Below are positions 43,072 through 51,305 of a DNA stretch of 64,000 nt, one piece after another (position 1 is the stretch's first letter; every line of letters begins with the position of its first letter). Both the position numbers and the translations under genes were made by a program. The notes below the pieces were generated by a model. That model searched no databases. It was not told the DNA's origin and was given only the letters and a program-made list of their open reading frames with translations. Origin of the DNA: Pseudomonas fluorescens (GTDB lineage Bacteria; Pseudomonadota; Gammaproteobacteria; Pseudomonadales; Pseudomonadaceae); the NCBI RefSeq assembly GCF_900215245.1, contig NZ_LT907842.1:5146001-5210000 (forward strand), in the 5' to 3' direction.

Positions 43072-44682
43072 ATGACATATGACTACATCATCGCCGGCGC
43101 CGGCGCCGCAGGGTGCGTGCTGGCCAACCGGTTGTCCGCCTCGGGCGAATACTCCGTGTTGCTGCTGGAAGCCGGCGGCAAAGACAGTTCCTGGTGGTTC
43201 AAGATCCCGGTCGGTTTCGCCAAGATGTATTACAACCCGACCTTCAACTGGATGTACTACAGCCAGCCGCAAAAGCAGCTCGCAGGCCGTGAAATCTACG
43301 CGCCACGGGGCAAAGTGCAGGGCGGCTCGGGCTCGATCAACGCGATGATCTATGTGCGCGGCCAGGCCCATGACTTCAATGACTGGGCCGCCAATGGCAA
43401 CGACGGCTGGGGCTTTAAGGACGTGCTGCCGTACTTTCGCAAGCTGGAAAACCACCCGTTGGGCGACACCGAGTACCACGGCGGCAGTGGCCCCATCAGC
43501 ATCACGCCGATGAAGGGCCAGACCCATCCGATCTGTGACGTGTTCCTCAAGGGCTGCGAACAGCTCGGCTATGCGCACAGCGACGACTTCAACGGGCCGA
43601 ATTTCGAAGGTGCCGGGCTGTATGACGTCAACACCCGCAAGGGCGAGCGCTGCTCCAGCAGCTTTGCTCATCTGCACCCGGCCCTCAGTCGCTCGAACCT
43701 GACCGTGGAACTGCATGCGCTGGTTGATCGCGTGCTGTTCGACGACCAGCAACGCGCCACCGGCATTGCCGTCACCCAGCACGGCGTGGTCCGTACCTTC
43801 ACCGCGCGCAAGGAAGTGATCCTGTGCGCCGGCGCGGTGGACACGCCCAAGATATTGCAACTGTCCGGCGTGGCAGACCAGCAATTGCTGGCCGAGCATG
43901 GTATCCCGCTGGTCAAGCACCTGCCGGCCGTGGGCGATAACCTGCAAGACCACCTGTGCGCCAGCTACTACTACAAGGCCAATATCCCGACGCTGAACGA
44001 CGAACTCAGCTCGCTGTTCGGCCAGTTGAAACTCGGTCTCAAGTACCTGTTTACGCGCAAAGGCGCGCTGGCCATGAGTGTCAATCAGGCGGGTGGTTTC
44101 TTTCGCGGCAACGACGCGCAGAAAGACCCGAACCTGCAGCTGTATTTCAACCCGCTGTCGTACCAGATTCCGAAAAACAACAAGGCCAGCCTCAAGCCCG
44201 AGCCTTACTCCGGCTTCCTGCTGTGCTTCAACCCGTGCCGCCCGACCAGCCGCGGCACCATCCGCATCGCGTCGAAAAATCCGCGGGACGCGGCGCTCAT
44301 CGACCCCAATTACCTGAGCACGCAAAAGGACATCGACGAGGTGATCCAGGGCAGCCGGTTGATGCGCAAGATCATGCAGGCGCCGGCGCTCAAGGGCATC
44401 ACCGTGGCTGAAGTATTACCGGGCGCGGCGGTGCAGACCGATGAGCAGATGCTGCAATACTTCCGTGAAAACAGCGGCTCGATCTACCACCTGTGCGGCT
44501 CCTGCGCCATGGGCTCGGACCCGCAGGTCTCGGTGGTGGACAAACGCTTGAAGGTGCATGGGTTGGACCGGTTGCGGATTGTCGATGCGTCGATCTTTCC
44601 GAATGTGACGTCGGGCAATACCCATGCGGCGGTGTTGATGGTGGCGGAGAAGGGCGCTGACCTGATTTTGCAGGATGCCTGA
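43072..44682 (+). CDS. GMC-family FAD oxidoreductase (choline dehydrogenase-like)
   Basis: A 536-residue flavoprotein. The ADP-binding motif is YIIAGAGAAGCVLANRLSA. GMC signature 1 lies around GKVQGGSGSINAMIYVRG and signature 2 around GAVDTPKILQLSGV. The C-terminal catalytic His region is IYHLCGSCAMGSDPQ, and GNTHAAVLMVAEKGADLIL ends the FAD fold. GMC enzymes oxidise alcohols to aldehydes or lactones. Located after a sugar-acid dehydratase, it may oxidise a polyol or aldose. No strong ribosome site precedes the ATG at 43072. Confidence 0.87.
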   Translation: MTYDYIIAGAGAAGCVLANRLSASGEYSVLLLEAGGKDSSWWFKIPVGFAKMYYNPTFNWMYYSQPQKQLAGREIYAPRGKVQGGSGSINAMIYVRGQAHDFNDWAANGNDGWGFKDVLPYFRKLENHPLGDTEYHGGSGPISITPMKGQTHPICDVFLKGCEQLGYAHSDDFNGPNFEGAGLYDVNTRKGERCSSSFAHLHPALSRSNLTVELHALVDRVLFDDQQRATGIAVTQHGVVRTFTARKEVILCAGAVDTPKILQLSGVADQQLLAEHGIPLVKHLPAVGDNLQDHLCASYYYKANIPTLNDELSSLFGQLKLGLKYLFTRKGALAMSVNQAGGFFRGNDAQKDPNLQLYFNPLSYQIPKNNKASLKPEPYSGFLLCFNPCRPTSRGTIRIASKNPRDAALIDPNYLSTQKDIDEVIQGSRLMRKIMQAPALKGITVAEVLPGAAVQTDEQMLQYFRENSGSIYHLCGSCAMGSDPQVSVVDKRLKVHGLDRLRIVDASIFPNVTSGNTHAAVLMVAEKGADLILQDA

Positions 44683-44697
44683 TTCAGCGTGCCGAGC

Positions 44698-44723
44698 GCA
44701 GGCGTCGGCTGGCCGACGCCTGC
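44698..44723. terminator. GC-rich hairpin, likely bidirectional terminator
   Basis: GCAGGCGTCGGC (44698-44709) and its exact inverse GCCGACGCCTGC (44712-44723) form a stem in the 49 bp between the convergent GMC and PLP-fusion genes. There is no long T tract, so it may be a weak terminator. Confidence 0.6.
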
Positions 44724-44731
44724 GGTGTTAG

Positions 44732-46864
44732 TCAGACGGATTGTTGCCACTGCGCCACCAGCTCGGCGGTGATGCTCACGCCGCCACACACGATGATCAC
44801 CACATCGTGTGCTTCGGCGATGGCCGGATGGTCGAGGTACGCAACGGCCAACGATACGCCGCAAGCGGGCTCGACCAACTGACGCAAATCGTCGGCGTAA
44901 CGGGCAACGCCCATCATTGCGTCGGCGTCGCTGAGTACCACGCATTCATGGGCAAATGCGCGGATGTGCTCAACGGGCCACGCGGCGACTTGAGACGCCG
45001 CCAGTGATTTGGCCACGGTGTTGATGCGCGGCAGGCGTACGGGTTTTCCGGCCGCCATCGCCGCCTGGAAGGAGGCGGCACCCGCCGTCTCGCAGTTGAT
45101 TATCTTGCAGTCGTAGCGCTTGTGCCGTTCGAGTCCGGTCAGGATCCCCGCGAGTAAACCACCGCCACCGACGGAGCTGACGATGCTGTCCACATTCGGG
45201 CAGTCTTCAAGAATTTCGTCGACCAGGCTGCTATGGCCTTCCCACAACATCGGGTGGTCGAAGGCTGGCACATAAAAAGCGTCTGAATCGCTGGCCAGAC
45301 TCAACGCCCGTTGGTTGGACTCTTCCCATAGATCGCCATGCACCACGACCTCACCACCCGCCCGGCGGATGCGCGCTCGGGTCGCTTCGGGAGTGGTGGT
45401 GGGCACGACGATGCAGGCTTGCAGCCCCAGGTTGCGCGCAGCAATGGCTGTGGCCAGGCCGGCATTGCCGCCTGACGGGCAGAAAACTCTGAATTTGCCC
45501 AGGCTTGCGGCGTACGCACATAGCGCACTCATGCCGCGTAATTTGTAGGAGCCGCTGGGTTGCAGGTTCTCAAGCTTTAACCAGATTCGGCGCTTGGCGG
45601 TAGACAAGCCTGGATGCAGGATCAAGGGGGTTCGCGTGGGCAGTAATGCCGTTTCCCGATTGATCCGTGCCCACAGGTTGCGAATTAACGGCTGGTGCAG
45701 CGTGAAGCGCAAGGCGCCGGCTACGTTGGCGATGGTCAGGCTAGCGCTTCTGCAATCATAGGTGACGGTGTGGCTGATAGCCGGTGGCATGCCCGGCGCG
45801 TCTTTCTGGCCGTACACAATGACCTGATACAACGCCAGGTCCTCTTCCAGGACCGGCATTTCGCTGCTTTCACTGTCGTCATAAAGGGCCCTGATCCGGC
45901 TGAGTGTCAGGTTGCGCAAGTCCAGCGTGAATCCGTCCTGGGCCAAGTCCAGCTTCTGGTGGCCGCTGAAGAAAAACGTCTCGAGGTGCGTGCAACCTAC
46001 TTCCTGGCGGGTCACCACCAGGCGTGTCAGGTAGGTGCCCGTGCCGTCGCTGTGAGTGAATATCTGGCAGAGTCGGTTCGCAAGCCAGCCGGGTGCAGGA
46101 TTCGTCACGCTCCAGCCATAGAGGTTTGGAAAGTAAGAAATATTGAACAGTGCGCCGGTGGACTGTTGTGCAAAGGCGGAGTGGGCGCGCATGTATTCCA
46201 CGCTTGAGCGGCCCACCACCGCGAGCGCGTTGGCAATGGCGTGGGTGGCGTAGTCGAGGTTGACGGGTTCGAGCTCGGGCAAGGTCAGGGTCTGGCGACG
46301 CTCCAGGGTGTCCATCGCCTGTATCAGCGAGTCACGCCCGGAGCCGATAACCAGGACTTTGCCGAAGCTTTTACCCATCAGTGTGGTTTGGCGGTCGGCA
46401 TCGCCGGCGTAGGCGATGAATCCCTCGTCGAGATAGACCACGATAAAACTCGCGTCGAGCCCATGATAATTGGCATCGTCGATGATGTTTTGGTGGCGAT
46501 CGAGGGTGTATTTCTGTTCCCGATAGACCACCTGTTCGACCCTGTCGAAGAGTTGCCGCGCGTGATCGACGCGCCCTGCATACAGAAAGTAAAAGCCGAA
46601 TTCGGATGCCCAGACCTTGAGCGCCAAGCCTGTCGGGAAGCTTTTGCCTGCATTGCCCTTGCGCAATTCCAGGCCGGTCAACGGCGTGGTAGGCGGTATA
46701 TCGGGCGCCAGGTTGGAACTGATCAGGTTGTCAGTGATTGCAATAGGAAAGCTTTCGGCAAATAGCAGGGCGGCGACGGTCAAGAATTTCACTCCTGTCA
46801 ATGAAGGCATAGCCATCCGTGGGGCGGCTATCTTCGCAGAACTGAAACAGCCTGCAACCGTCAT
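44732..46864 (-). CDS. Fusion: Ntn-hydrolase-like N-terminal region joined to PLP-dependent serine/threonine dehydratase domain
   Basis: A single 710-codon frame. Residues about 405-710 are a fold-type II PLP enzyme: LENLQPSGSYKLRG places the PLP lysine at K441, the phosphate region is SVGGGGLLAG, and SGGNAGL (464-470) contacts substrate. Residues 1-400 match no family I recognise. Their start (LTVAALLFAESFPIAITDNLISS) and the repeats FYFLYAGRVDHARQLF and FIAYAGDADRQTTLMGKSF resemble the strand pattern of Ntn hydrolases. GGAGG abuts the ATG without a spacer, so the exact start is unclear. A second start near M359 could make the enzyme alone. The gene diverges from the DauR-type regulator. Confidence 0.75.
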   Translation of the reverse strand: MTVAGCFSSAKIAAPRMAMPSLTGVKFLTVAALLFAESFPIAITDNLISSNLAPDIPPTTPLTGLELRKGNAGKSFPTGLALKVWASEFGFYFLYAGRVDHARQLFDRVEQVVYREQKYTLDRHQNIIDDANYHGLDASFIVVYLDEGFIAYAGDADRQTTLMGKSFGKVLVIGSGRDSLIQAMDTLERRQTLTLPELEPVNLDYATHAIANALAVVGRSSVEYMRAHSAFAQQSTGALFNISYFPNLYGWSVTNPAPGWLANRLCQIFTHSDGTGTYLTRLVVTRQEVGCTHLETFFFSGHQKLDLAQDGFTLDLRNLTLSRIRALYDDSESSEMPVLEEDLALYQVIVYGQKDAPGMPPAISHTVTYDCRSASLTIANVAGALRFTLHQPLIRNLWARINRETALLPTRTPLILHPGLSTAKRRIWLKLENLQPSGSYKLRGMSALCAYAASLGKFRVFCPSGGNAGLATAIAARNLGLQACIVVPTTTPEATRARIRRAGGEVVVHGDLWEESNQRALSLASDSDAFYVPAFDHPMLWEGHSSLVDEILEDCPNVDSIVSSVGGGGLLAGILTGLERHKRYDCKIINCETAGAASFQAAMAAGKPVRLPRINTVAKSLAASQVAAWPVEHIRAFAHECVVLSDADAMMGVARYADDLRQLVEPACGVSLAVAYLDHPAIAEAHDVVIIVCGGVSITAELVAQWQQSV

Positions 46865-47070
46865 CCTCCAGAGGTTTCTATCCGCCGGGTAAGCATCTAC
46901 CCGCCGCGCAACCGCTCCCGGACACGCGCCCCCAGGCGGGCGGCGCGCGGTTGCATGCGCTGGAGAGTGCGCTGCATTTTCAGCGTATCGGCAAGGCAGC
47001 AGGGGTGTTCAAAATTAAAGCGCCACAATGAGGGGCCGTGGCTAAATTGACGGCCTGTCCAGGACTGGAT
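46865..47070. promoter_or_regulatory. Divergent promoter region, fusion gene / DauR-type gene
   Basis: This 206 bp region separates the leftward fusion gene from the rightward regulator. No gene or clear operator is seen. Divergent arrangement suggests that the regulator acts here. Confidence 0.35.
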
Positions 47071-47709
47071 ATGTTGTCTTGCATGAACAAGACCTCTCCC
47101 GAAGACACCACCCTGATCAGCCAGCTCGAACAGATTGCCGAAGGCTTGAGCAAGACCTTCAGCCCATTCTGCGAGGTGGTGCTGCATGACTTGCGTGACC
47201 CGCAGCACGCGATCCTGGCGATCCATAACAACCTCTCCGGGCGTCAGCCGGGTGACCCGGCCACCGAGTTGGGCCTGGCGCGAATTGCCGACCCCGAGTA
47301 CCCCCAGGTCATCGCCAATTACCAGAACCAATTCGCCGATGGCCGCCAGGTCAAGAGCACCTCGATTGGTATCAAGGACGCCAGCGGCAAGTACGTCGCC
47401 GCCTTGTGCATGAATGTCGATCTTTCGTTGTTCCGGGGCTTGCAGGGCATGCTCGAACAGTTCGGTTCGGTCAGCGGTGACAAGCCCGGCGAGTCCCTCG
47501 ACCCTTCGGGCGCCGACCTGATTCGCACGCGTATCGACCAGTTCGCCGCACGCCTGGCAACCACGCCGCGTGCACTCAAGACGGCGGACCGGCGGGTGCT
47601 GCTGCAAGAGCTCAAAGACGCCGGCTGCATGGACATTCGGCGGGCCATGGAAACCGTGGCCTCGCACCTGGGCGTGTCGCGCGCGGCGGTCTACACCTAC
47701 GCCAAATAG
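47071..47709 (+). CDS. DauR/YheO-type transcriptional regulator
   Basis: A 212-residue regulator. The N-terminal PAS-like domain begins TTLISQLEQIAEGLSKTFSPFCEVVLHDLRDPQHAILAIHNN, and the C-terminal HTH reads CMDIRRAMETVASHLGVSRAAVYTYAK. DauR represses D-arginine catabolism in P. aeruginosa, and relatives control amino-acid dehydratase/RidA genes. AGGA precedes the ATG at 47071. It converges with the RidA gene, with a 13 bp overlap at the 3' ends. Confidence 0.85.
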   Translation: MLSCMNKTSPEDTTLISQLEQIAEGLSKTFSPFCEVVLHDLRDPQHAILAIHNNLSGRQPGDPATELGLARIADPEYPQVIANYQNQFADGRQVKSTSIGIKDASGKYVAALCMNVDLSLFRGLQGMLEQFGSVSGDKPGESLDPSGADLIRTRIDQFAARLATTPRALKTADRRVLLQELKDAGCMDIRRAMETVASHLGVSRAAVYTYAK

Positions 47710-48077
47710 CGCGCCACGGCTTCAATCTCCACCAGGTAACCGTGATGCAACTCGGGCACCGGCACCACCGCGCGGGCAGGGCGGTGATCGCCCAGCGCGG
47801 CGGCGTAAACGCGGTCGAACGCCGGCCAGTGCCCGACTCCGGCAACGTACACCGTGACCTTGACCAGATCCTGCGGCGAACCGCCGGCGGCGTTCAGGAT
47901 GGCCAACAGATTATGCAGTGCGATTTGGGCCTGTTCGGCAAACGGCGCCGACAGGTTGTGACGCCCGTCCGGGCTGACCGGTAATTGCCCGGAGATATAC
48001 AGCGTGTCGCCGTGGCTGATGGCCTGGGAATAATGCCCGGCCGGTGCCGAGGCCTTCGACGTGTGGATGATCTTCAT
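47697..48077 (-). CDS. RidA-family enamine/imine deaminase
   Basis: A 126-residue trimer-forming protein. It has SQAISHGDTLYISGQLPVSPDG and PARAVVPVPELHHGYLVEIEAVARY, where the Arg in PARA and Glu in VEIEA match residues needed for activity in archetypal RidA. RidA hydrolyses reactive 2-aminoacrylate and related imines released by PLP dehydratases. Its start overlaps the stop of the dehydratase gene by 4 bp, so the two products are made together. Confidence 0.9.
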   Translation of the reverse strand: MKIIHTSKASAPAGHYSQAISHGDTLYISGQLPVSPDGRHNLSAPFAEQAQIALHNLLAILNAAGGSPQDLVKVTVYVAGVGHWPAFDRVYAAALGDHRPARAVVPVPELHHGYLVEIEAVARYLA

Positions 48078-49039
48078 GGTGCCTCGCTGAGCAGGGCGGC
48101 GTAGCGCTGAATATCCACGTTGCCGCCGGTGACGATGATGCCCACGCGCTGGCCTTTGAACCGCTCGCCCAGTTGGCGCAATGCCGCCAGGCCCAGGCAG
48201 CCGGTGGGTTCAACCACCAGTTTCATGCGCTGCATGAAGAAGCGCATGGCGTCGATCAACTGCGCGTCGGAGACGGTCAGGATGTCGTTCACCAGGTCGC
48301 GGATGATTGGGAAGGTGTAGTTCCCCAGGTGTTGGGTTTGCGCGCCGTCGGCGATGGTCACCGGGGTGTCGATATGCACGATGCTGCCGCTGTGGAACGA
48401 GCGCTGGCCATCGTTACCGGCTTGCGGTTCGACGCCGAACAGTTGGCAATCCGGTGACAGGGCGCGGGTCGATAATGCGGTGCCGGAGAGCATGCCGCCA
48501 CCGCCCAGGCCGACGAACAGCGCGTCCAGCGGGCCGCTGAATTCCAGTAACTCTTTGGCGGCGGTGCCTTGGCCGGCAAGGATGTGCGGGTGATCGTAAG
48601 GCGGGATCAGCGTCATGCCGTGTTCGACGGCCAGGGTGCGGCCGATTTGTTCGCGGTCCTCGGTGAAACGGTCATACAGCACCACGCTGGCACCATATTC
48701 TCGGGTCGCTGCAACCTTGGCGGCAGGCGCGTCGGTGGGCATCACAATGGTCGCCGGCATGCCCAGTAAACGAGCGGCCAGCGCAACGCCCTGGGCGTGG
48801 TTGCCGGAGGAAAACGCCACCACGCCCGCCTTGCGCTGCTGCGCATCAAACTGCGAAAGGGCGTTGAACGCGCCGCGAAACTTGAACGAGCCGGCGCGTT
48901 GCAGGTTTTCACATTTGATGAACACCTGGGCGCCGGTTTCGGCGTCGAGGGTGCGCGAAGTCAACACCGGCGTCTGATGGGCGACGCCTGCCAGGCGTTG
49001 GGCGGCAGCGATGACGTCGTGGTAGTCAGGCAGTTGCAT
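48074..49039 (-). CDS. PLP-dependent threonine/serine (or hydroxyaspartate) dehydratase
   Basis: A 321-residue fold-type II PLP enzyme. KCENLQRAGSFKFRGAFNAL holds the PLP lysine; SSGNHAQGVALAARLLG and GLGGGGMLSGTAL are the substrate and phosphate loops. The C-terminus, VVEPTGCLGLAAL, matches serine racemase/threo-3-hydroxyaspartate ammonia-lyase-like proteins without an ACT domain. It deaminates a beta-hydroxy amino acid via an enamine, which the overlapping RidA partner would hydrolyse. Confidence 0.87.
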   Translation of the reverse strand: MQLPDYHDVIAAAQRLAGVAHQTPVLTSRTLDAETGAQVFIKCENLQRAGSFKFRGAFNALSQFDAQQRKAGVVAFSSGNHAQGVALAARLLGMPATIVMPTDAPAAKVAATREYGASVVLYDRFTEDREQIGRTLAVEHGMTLIPPYDHPHILAGQGTAAKELLEFSGPLDALFVGLGGGGMLSGTALSTRALSPDCQLFGVEPQAGNDGQRSFHSGSIVHIDTPVTIADGAQTQHLGNYTFPIIRDLVNDILTVSDAQLIDAMRFFMQRMKLVVEPTGCLGLAALRQLGERFKGQRVGIIVTGGNVDIQRYAALLSEAP

Positions 49040-49159
49040 GAGCGGACCTTGTGTGCGTTTTTGGATAAAATATCCATATCAAGACAAATAGTAAAGATCG
49101 GTTTCTCACGTCCGCCATGCTAGCGTTTCGAGCTTCTCTGACCGCTGGAGGGTTCGACG

Positions 49160-49777
49160 TTGATCCGACTCACCGACTACATTGCCGACGTATCCCAATC
49201 CGCGTTGGCGCCTTGGGCTGACCTGACGCCTTGGGCGTTGGTGGCCCAGGCCCCGGCGATTGTTCGCCAATTACTGGTGCAGTTGCCGGCAGACGCTTAC
49301 GTCATTCAGGATGAAATCGCCATCCACCGTACCGCCACCGTCGAGTCCGGCGCCGTGCTCAAGGGGCCACTGATCATCGGCGCGCATTGTTTTATCGCCA
49401 GTGGTTCTCTGCTGCGCGGCGGGTGCTGGGTGGATGCGCAGTGCATCATCGGCCCGGGTGCGGAGTTGAAAAGCTCGTTTGTGTTCAGTGCCAGCAAGCT
49501 GGCGCATTTCAACTTTGTCGGCGATTCGGTGCTCGGCCATGGGGTCAATCTGGAGGCCGGCAGCATCGTCGCCAACTACCGCAATGAGCGCGAGGACAAG
49601 GACGTGCAGGTGCGGATCAACGGGCAATTGCAGCGCACCGGGTGCGATAAATTCGGCGCGTTGCTCGGCGATCAGTGCCGAATCGGCGCCAATGCGGTGT
49701 TAGCGCCGGGGGCGGTGTTGGCACCTGCCAGCGTGGTCGGGCGCGGTCAGGTATTTGACGCAGAGGCTTGCGTATAA
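49160..49777 (+). CDS. Left-handed beta-helix (hexapeptide-repeat) protein, likely acyl/nucleotidyltransferase C-terminal type
   Basis: A 205-residue protein with many hexapeptide repeats: IHRTATVESGAVLKGPLIIGAHCFIASGSLLRGGCWVDAQCIIGPGAELKSSF and IGANAVLAPGAVLAPASVVG. Such beta-helices act as acyltransferases or as the C-terminal part of sugar nucleotidyltransferases; the catalytic partner half is missing here. The start is a TTG with GGAGG eight bases upstream, giving an unusual start codon strong support. Function unknown. Confidence 0.75.
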   Translation: MIRLTDYIADVSQSALAPWADLTPWALVAQAPAIVRQLLVQLPADAYVIQDEIAIHRTATVESGAVLKGPLIIGAHCFIASGSLLRGGCWVDAQCIIGPGAELKSSFVFSASKLAHFNFVGDSVLGHGVNLEAGSIVANYRNEREDKDVQVRINGQLQRTGCDKFGALLGDQCRIGANAVLAPGAVLAPASVVGRGQVFDAEACV

Positions 49778-49825
49778 ACGCAATGTTGAAAAGAACATGG
49801 TGTGTCGGCTCGATATTAAATAGAA

Positions 49826-49845
49826 TTAATCTCATTTGAGATTAA
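49826..49845. promoter_or_regulatory. Perfect palindrome upstream of fecI, Fur-box-like
   Basis: TTAATCTCA and its exact inverse TGAGATTAA flank a two-base centre, 24 bp before the FecI start. It is AT-rich like Fur sites, but it does not match the 19-mer consensus closely. Fur-family control of an iron-responsive sigma factor would be expected. Confidence 0.5.
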
Positions 49846-49869
49846 CTCGCGCCGCGCAGGTTGCTCGCC

Positions 49870-50388
49870 ATGACTGATGCTGTTGCCCCGACCCACGCTG
49901 CCGAACTCACGTTGTCGAGTTTGTACCGCGACCACCGCAGTTGGCTGGAAAGCTGGTTGCGGCGGCGCCTGGGCAATGCCTGGGATGCAGCGGACCTGAG
50001 CCAGGACACCTTTTTGCGCGTGCTCGCCAGTGCGCAGCCCATTGCGCAGATGCAGGAACCGCGTGCCTATCTGGTGACCGTCGGCAAGCGCCTGCTGGTC
50101 AATTTTCATCAGCGGCGCAGCCTTGAGCAGGCGTACTTGAATGCGTTGGCAAACCTGCCGCACGCCTGCGTGCCGTCACCCGAACAACGCTGGCTGATGC
50201 TCGAAACCCTGCAAGCACTGGATGAGTTGCTTGACGGTTTACCGGTGCTGGTGCGCCGCGCGTTTCTGTGGAGCCAGCTGGAAGGCCTGGGTTATCGAGA
50301 GATTGCCGAACGGCTCGACGTTTGCGAACGCACGGTGAAGCGTTACATGGCCCAGGCCTACGAACATTGCCTGCTGGTGGACCTGTGA
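49870..50388 (+). CDS. FecI-type extracytoplasmic sigma factor
   Basis: A 172-residue sigma-70-family protein. Region 2 reads RLGNAWDAADLSQDTFLRVLAS and region 4 reads YREIAERLDVCERTVKRYMAQAYEHCL. It should direct RNA polymerase to a TonB-dependent receptor gene when iron is scarce and the FecR partner signals. FecR is encoded immediately downstream in a GTGA overlap. No receptor gene follows, so the target lies elsewhere or has been lost. Confidence 0.88.
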   Translation: MTDAVAPTHAAELTLSSLYRDHRSWLESWLRRRLGNAWDAADLSQDTFLRVLASAQPIAQMQEPRAYLVTVGKRLLVNFHQRRSLEQAYLNALANLPHACVPSPEQRWLMLETLQALDELLDGLPVLVRRAFLWSQLEGLGYREIAERLDVCERTVKRYMAQAYEHCLLVDL

Positions 50389-51305
50389 GTCGCGATGTCG
50401 CGCGCGCCGCCGCCCAGTGGCTGGCATTGCTGGAGTCCGGCGCCGCCACCGAGCGTGACCATGCGGCCTTGCAGCAATGGCGCGACAGCCATCCTCAACA
50501 CGAACAGACCTGGCAAAAAGCCCAATCCCTGCGCCAGCGGTTCAGCGACTTGCCACACGCATTGGCGATGGCCAGCCTCGACCGCCCGCAACCGGCGCGG
50601 CGCGCACTGCTCAAGCGTGCCCTGGGTGTTGCAGCGTTGGTGCCGACGGCGTGGCTGATCAGCCGCCAGTTGCCCATCGAGGCGTGGCGTGCCGATCTGC
50701 ACACCGCCACCGGCGAGCGCAAACGCCTGCCTTTGGTCGATGGCAGTAGCCTGCAACTCAATACCGCCACGGCCGTCGATGTCGACCTCGCCCATCGGCG
50801 CATCACGCTGGTGGAAGGGGAATTGGCGCTGAGTGTGCCGGGCTCGGCTTTGATCGCAGTGAACACCCGCTACGGCCAGGTCCAGGTCAGCCAGGCCGAG
50901 GTGTGTGTGCGGCAGTTGCCGACCGGCTGCCGGGTGTCGGTGCTCAAGGGCGCGGTGCAGGTGCGCGATGTGAGCGGGCAACTGGCGACGTTGAGCAACG
51001 GTCAGCAAGCGTTATTAAAGCCCCAGGGGCTTGGGGAGCGGATGCCGTTCGATGCGCAGCAACTGGACTGGCGCGACGGCGTCTTGACCGCGCAAAACCA
51101 GGCGCTGGGGGATTTTTTGCGCGAGCTGGAGCGTTATCGCCCCGGTGTGCTGCGCTGGGACCCGAGCCTGGAAACCCTGCGGGTCACCGGCAGCTTTCGC
51201 CTGGATGACACCGACCGCATCCTCAGCCTGCTGGCCCAGACACTGGGGTTTGAGGTGCGGGCGCGGACGCGGTATTGGGTGACACTCAGTCGCACATTGG
51301 CCTAA
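50385..51305 (+). CDS. FecR-type anti-sigma/sigma regulator
   Basis: A 306-residue inner-membrane protein. The N-terminal DUF4880-like segment (AQWLALLESGAATERDHAALQQW) is followed by a single TM segment (LLKRALGVAALVPTAWLI), a FecR domain (ATGERKRLPLVDGSSLQLNTATAVDVD) and an STN-like end (LRVTGSFRLDDTDRILSLLAQTLGFEVR). The GTG start lies in a 4 bp overlap with fecI. It transmits the periplasmic receptor signal to the sigma factor. Confidence 0.86.
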   Translation: MSRDVARAAAQWLALLESGAATERDHAALQQWRDSHPQHEQTWQKAQSLRQRFSDLPHALAMASLDRPQPARRALLKRALGVAALVPTAWLISRQLPIEAWRADLHTATGERKRLPLVDGSSLQLNTATAVDVDLAHRRITLVEGELALSVPGSALIAVNTRYGQVQVSQAEVCVRQLPTGCRVSVLKGAVQVRDVSGQLATLSNGQQALLKPQGLGERMPFDAQQLDWRDGVLTAQNQALGDFLRELERYRPGVLRWDPSLETLRVTGSFRLDDTDRILSLLAQTLGFEVRARTRYWVTLSRTLA

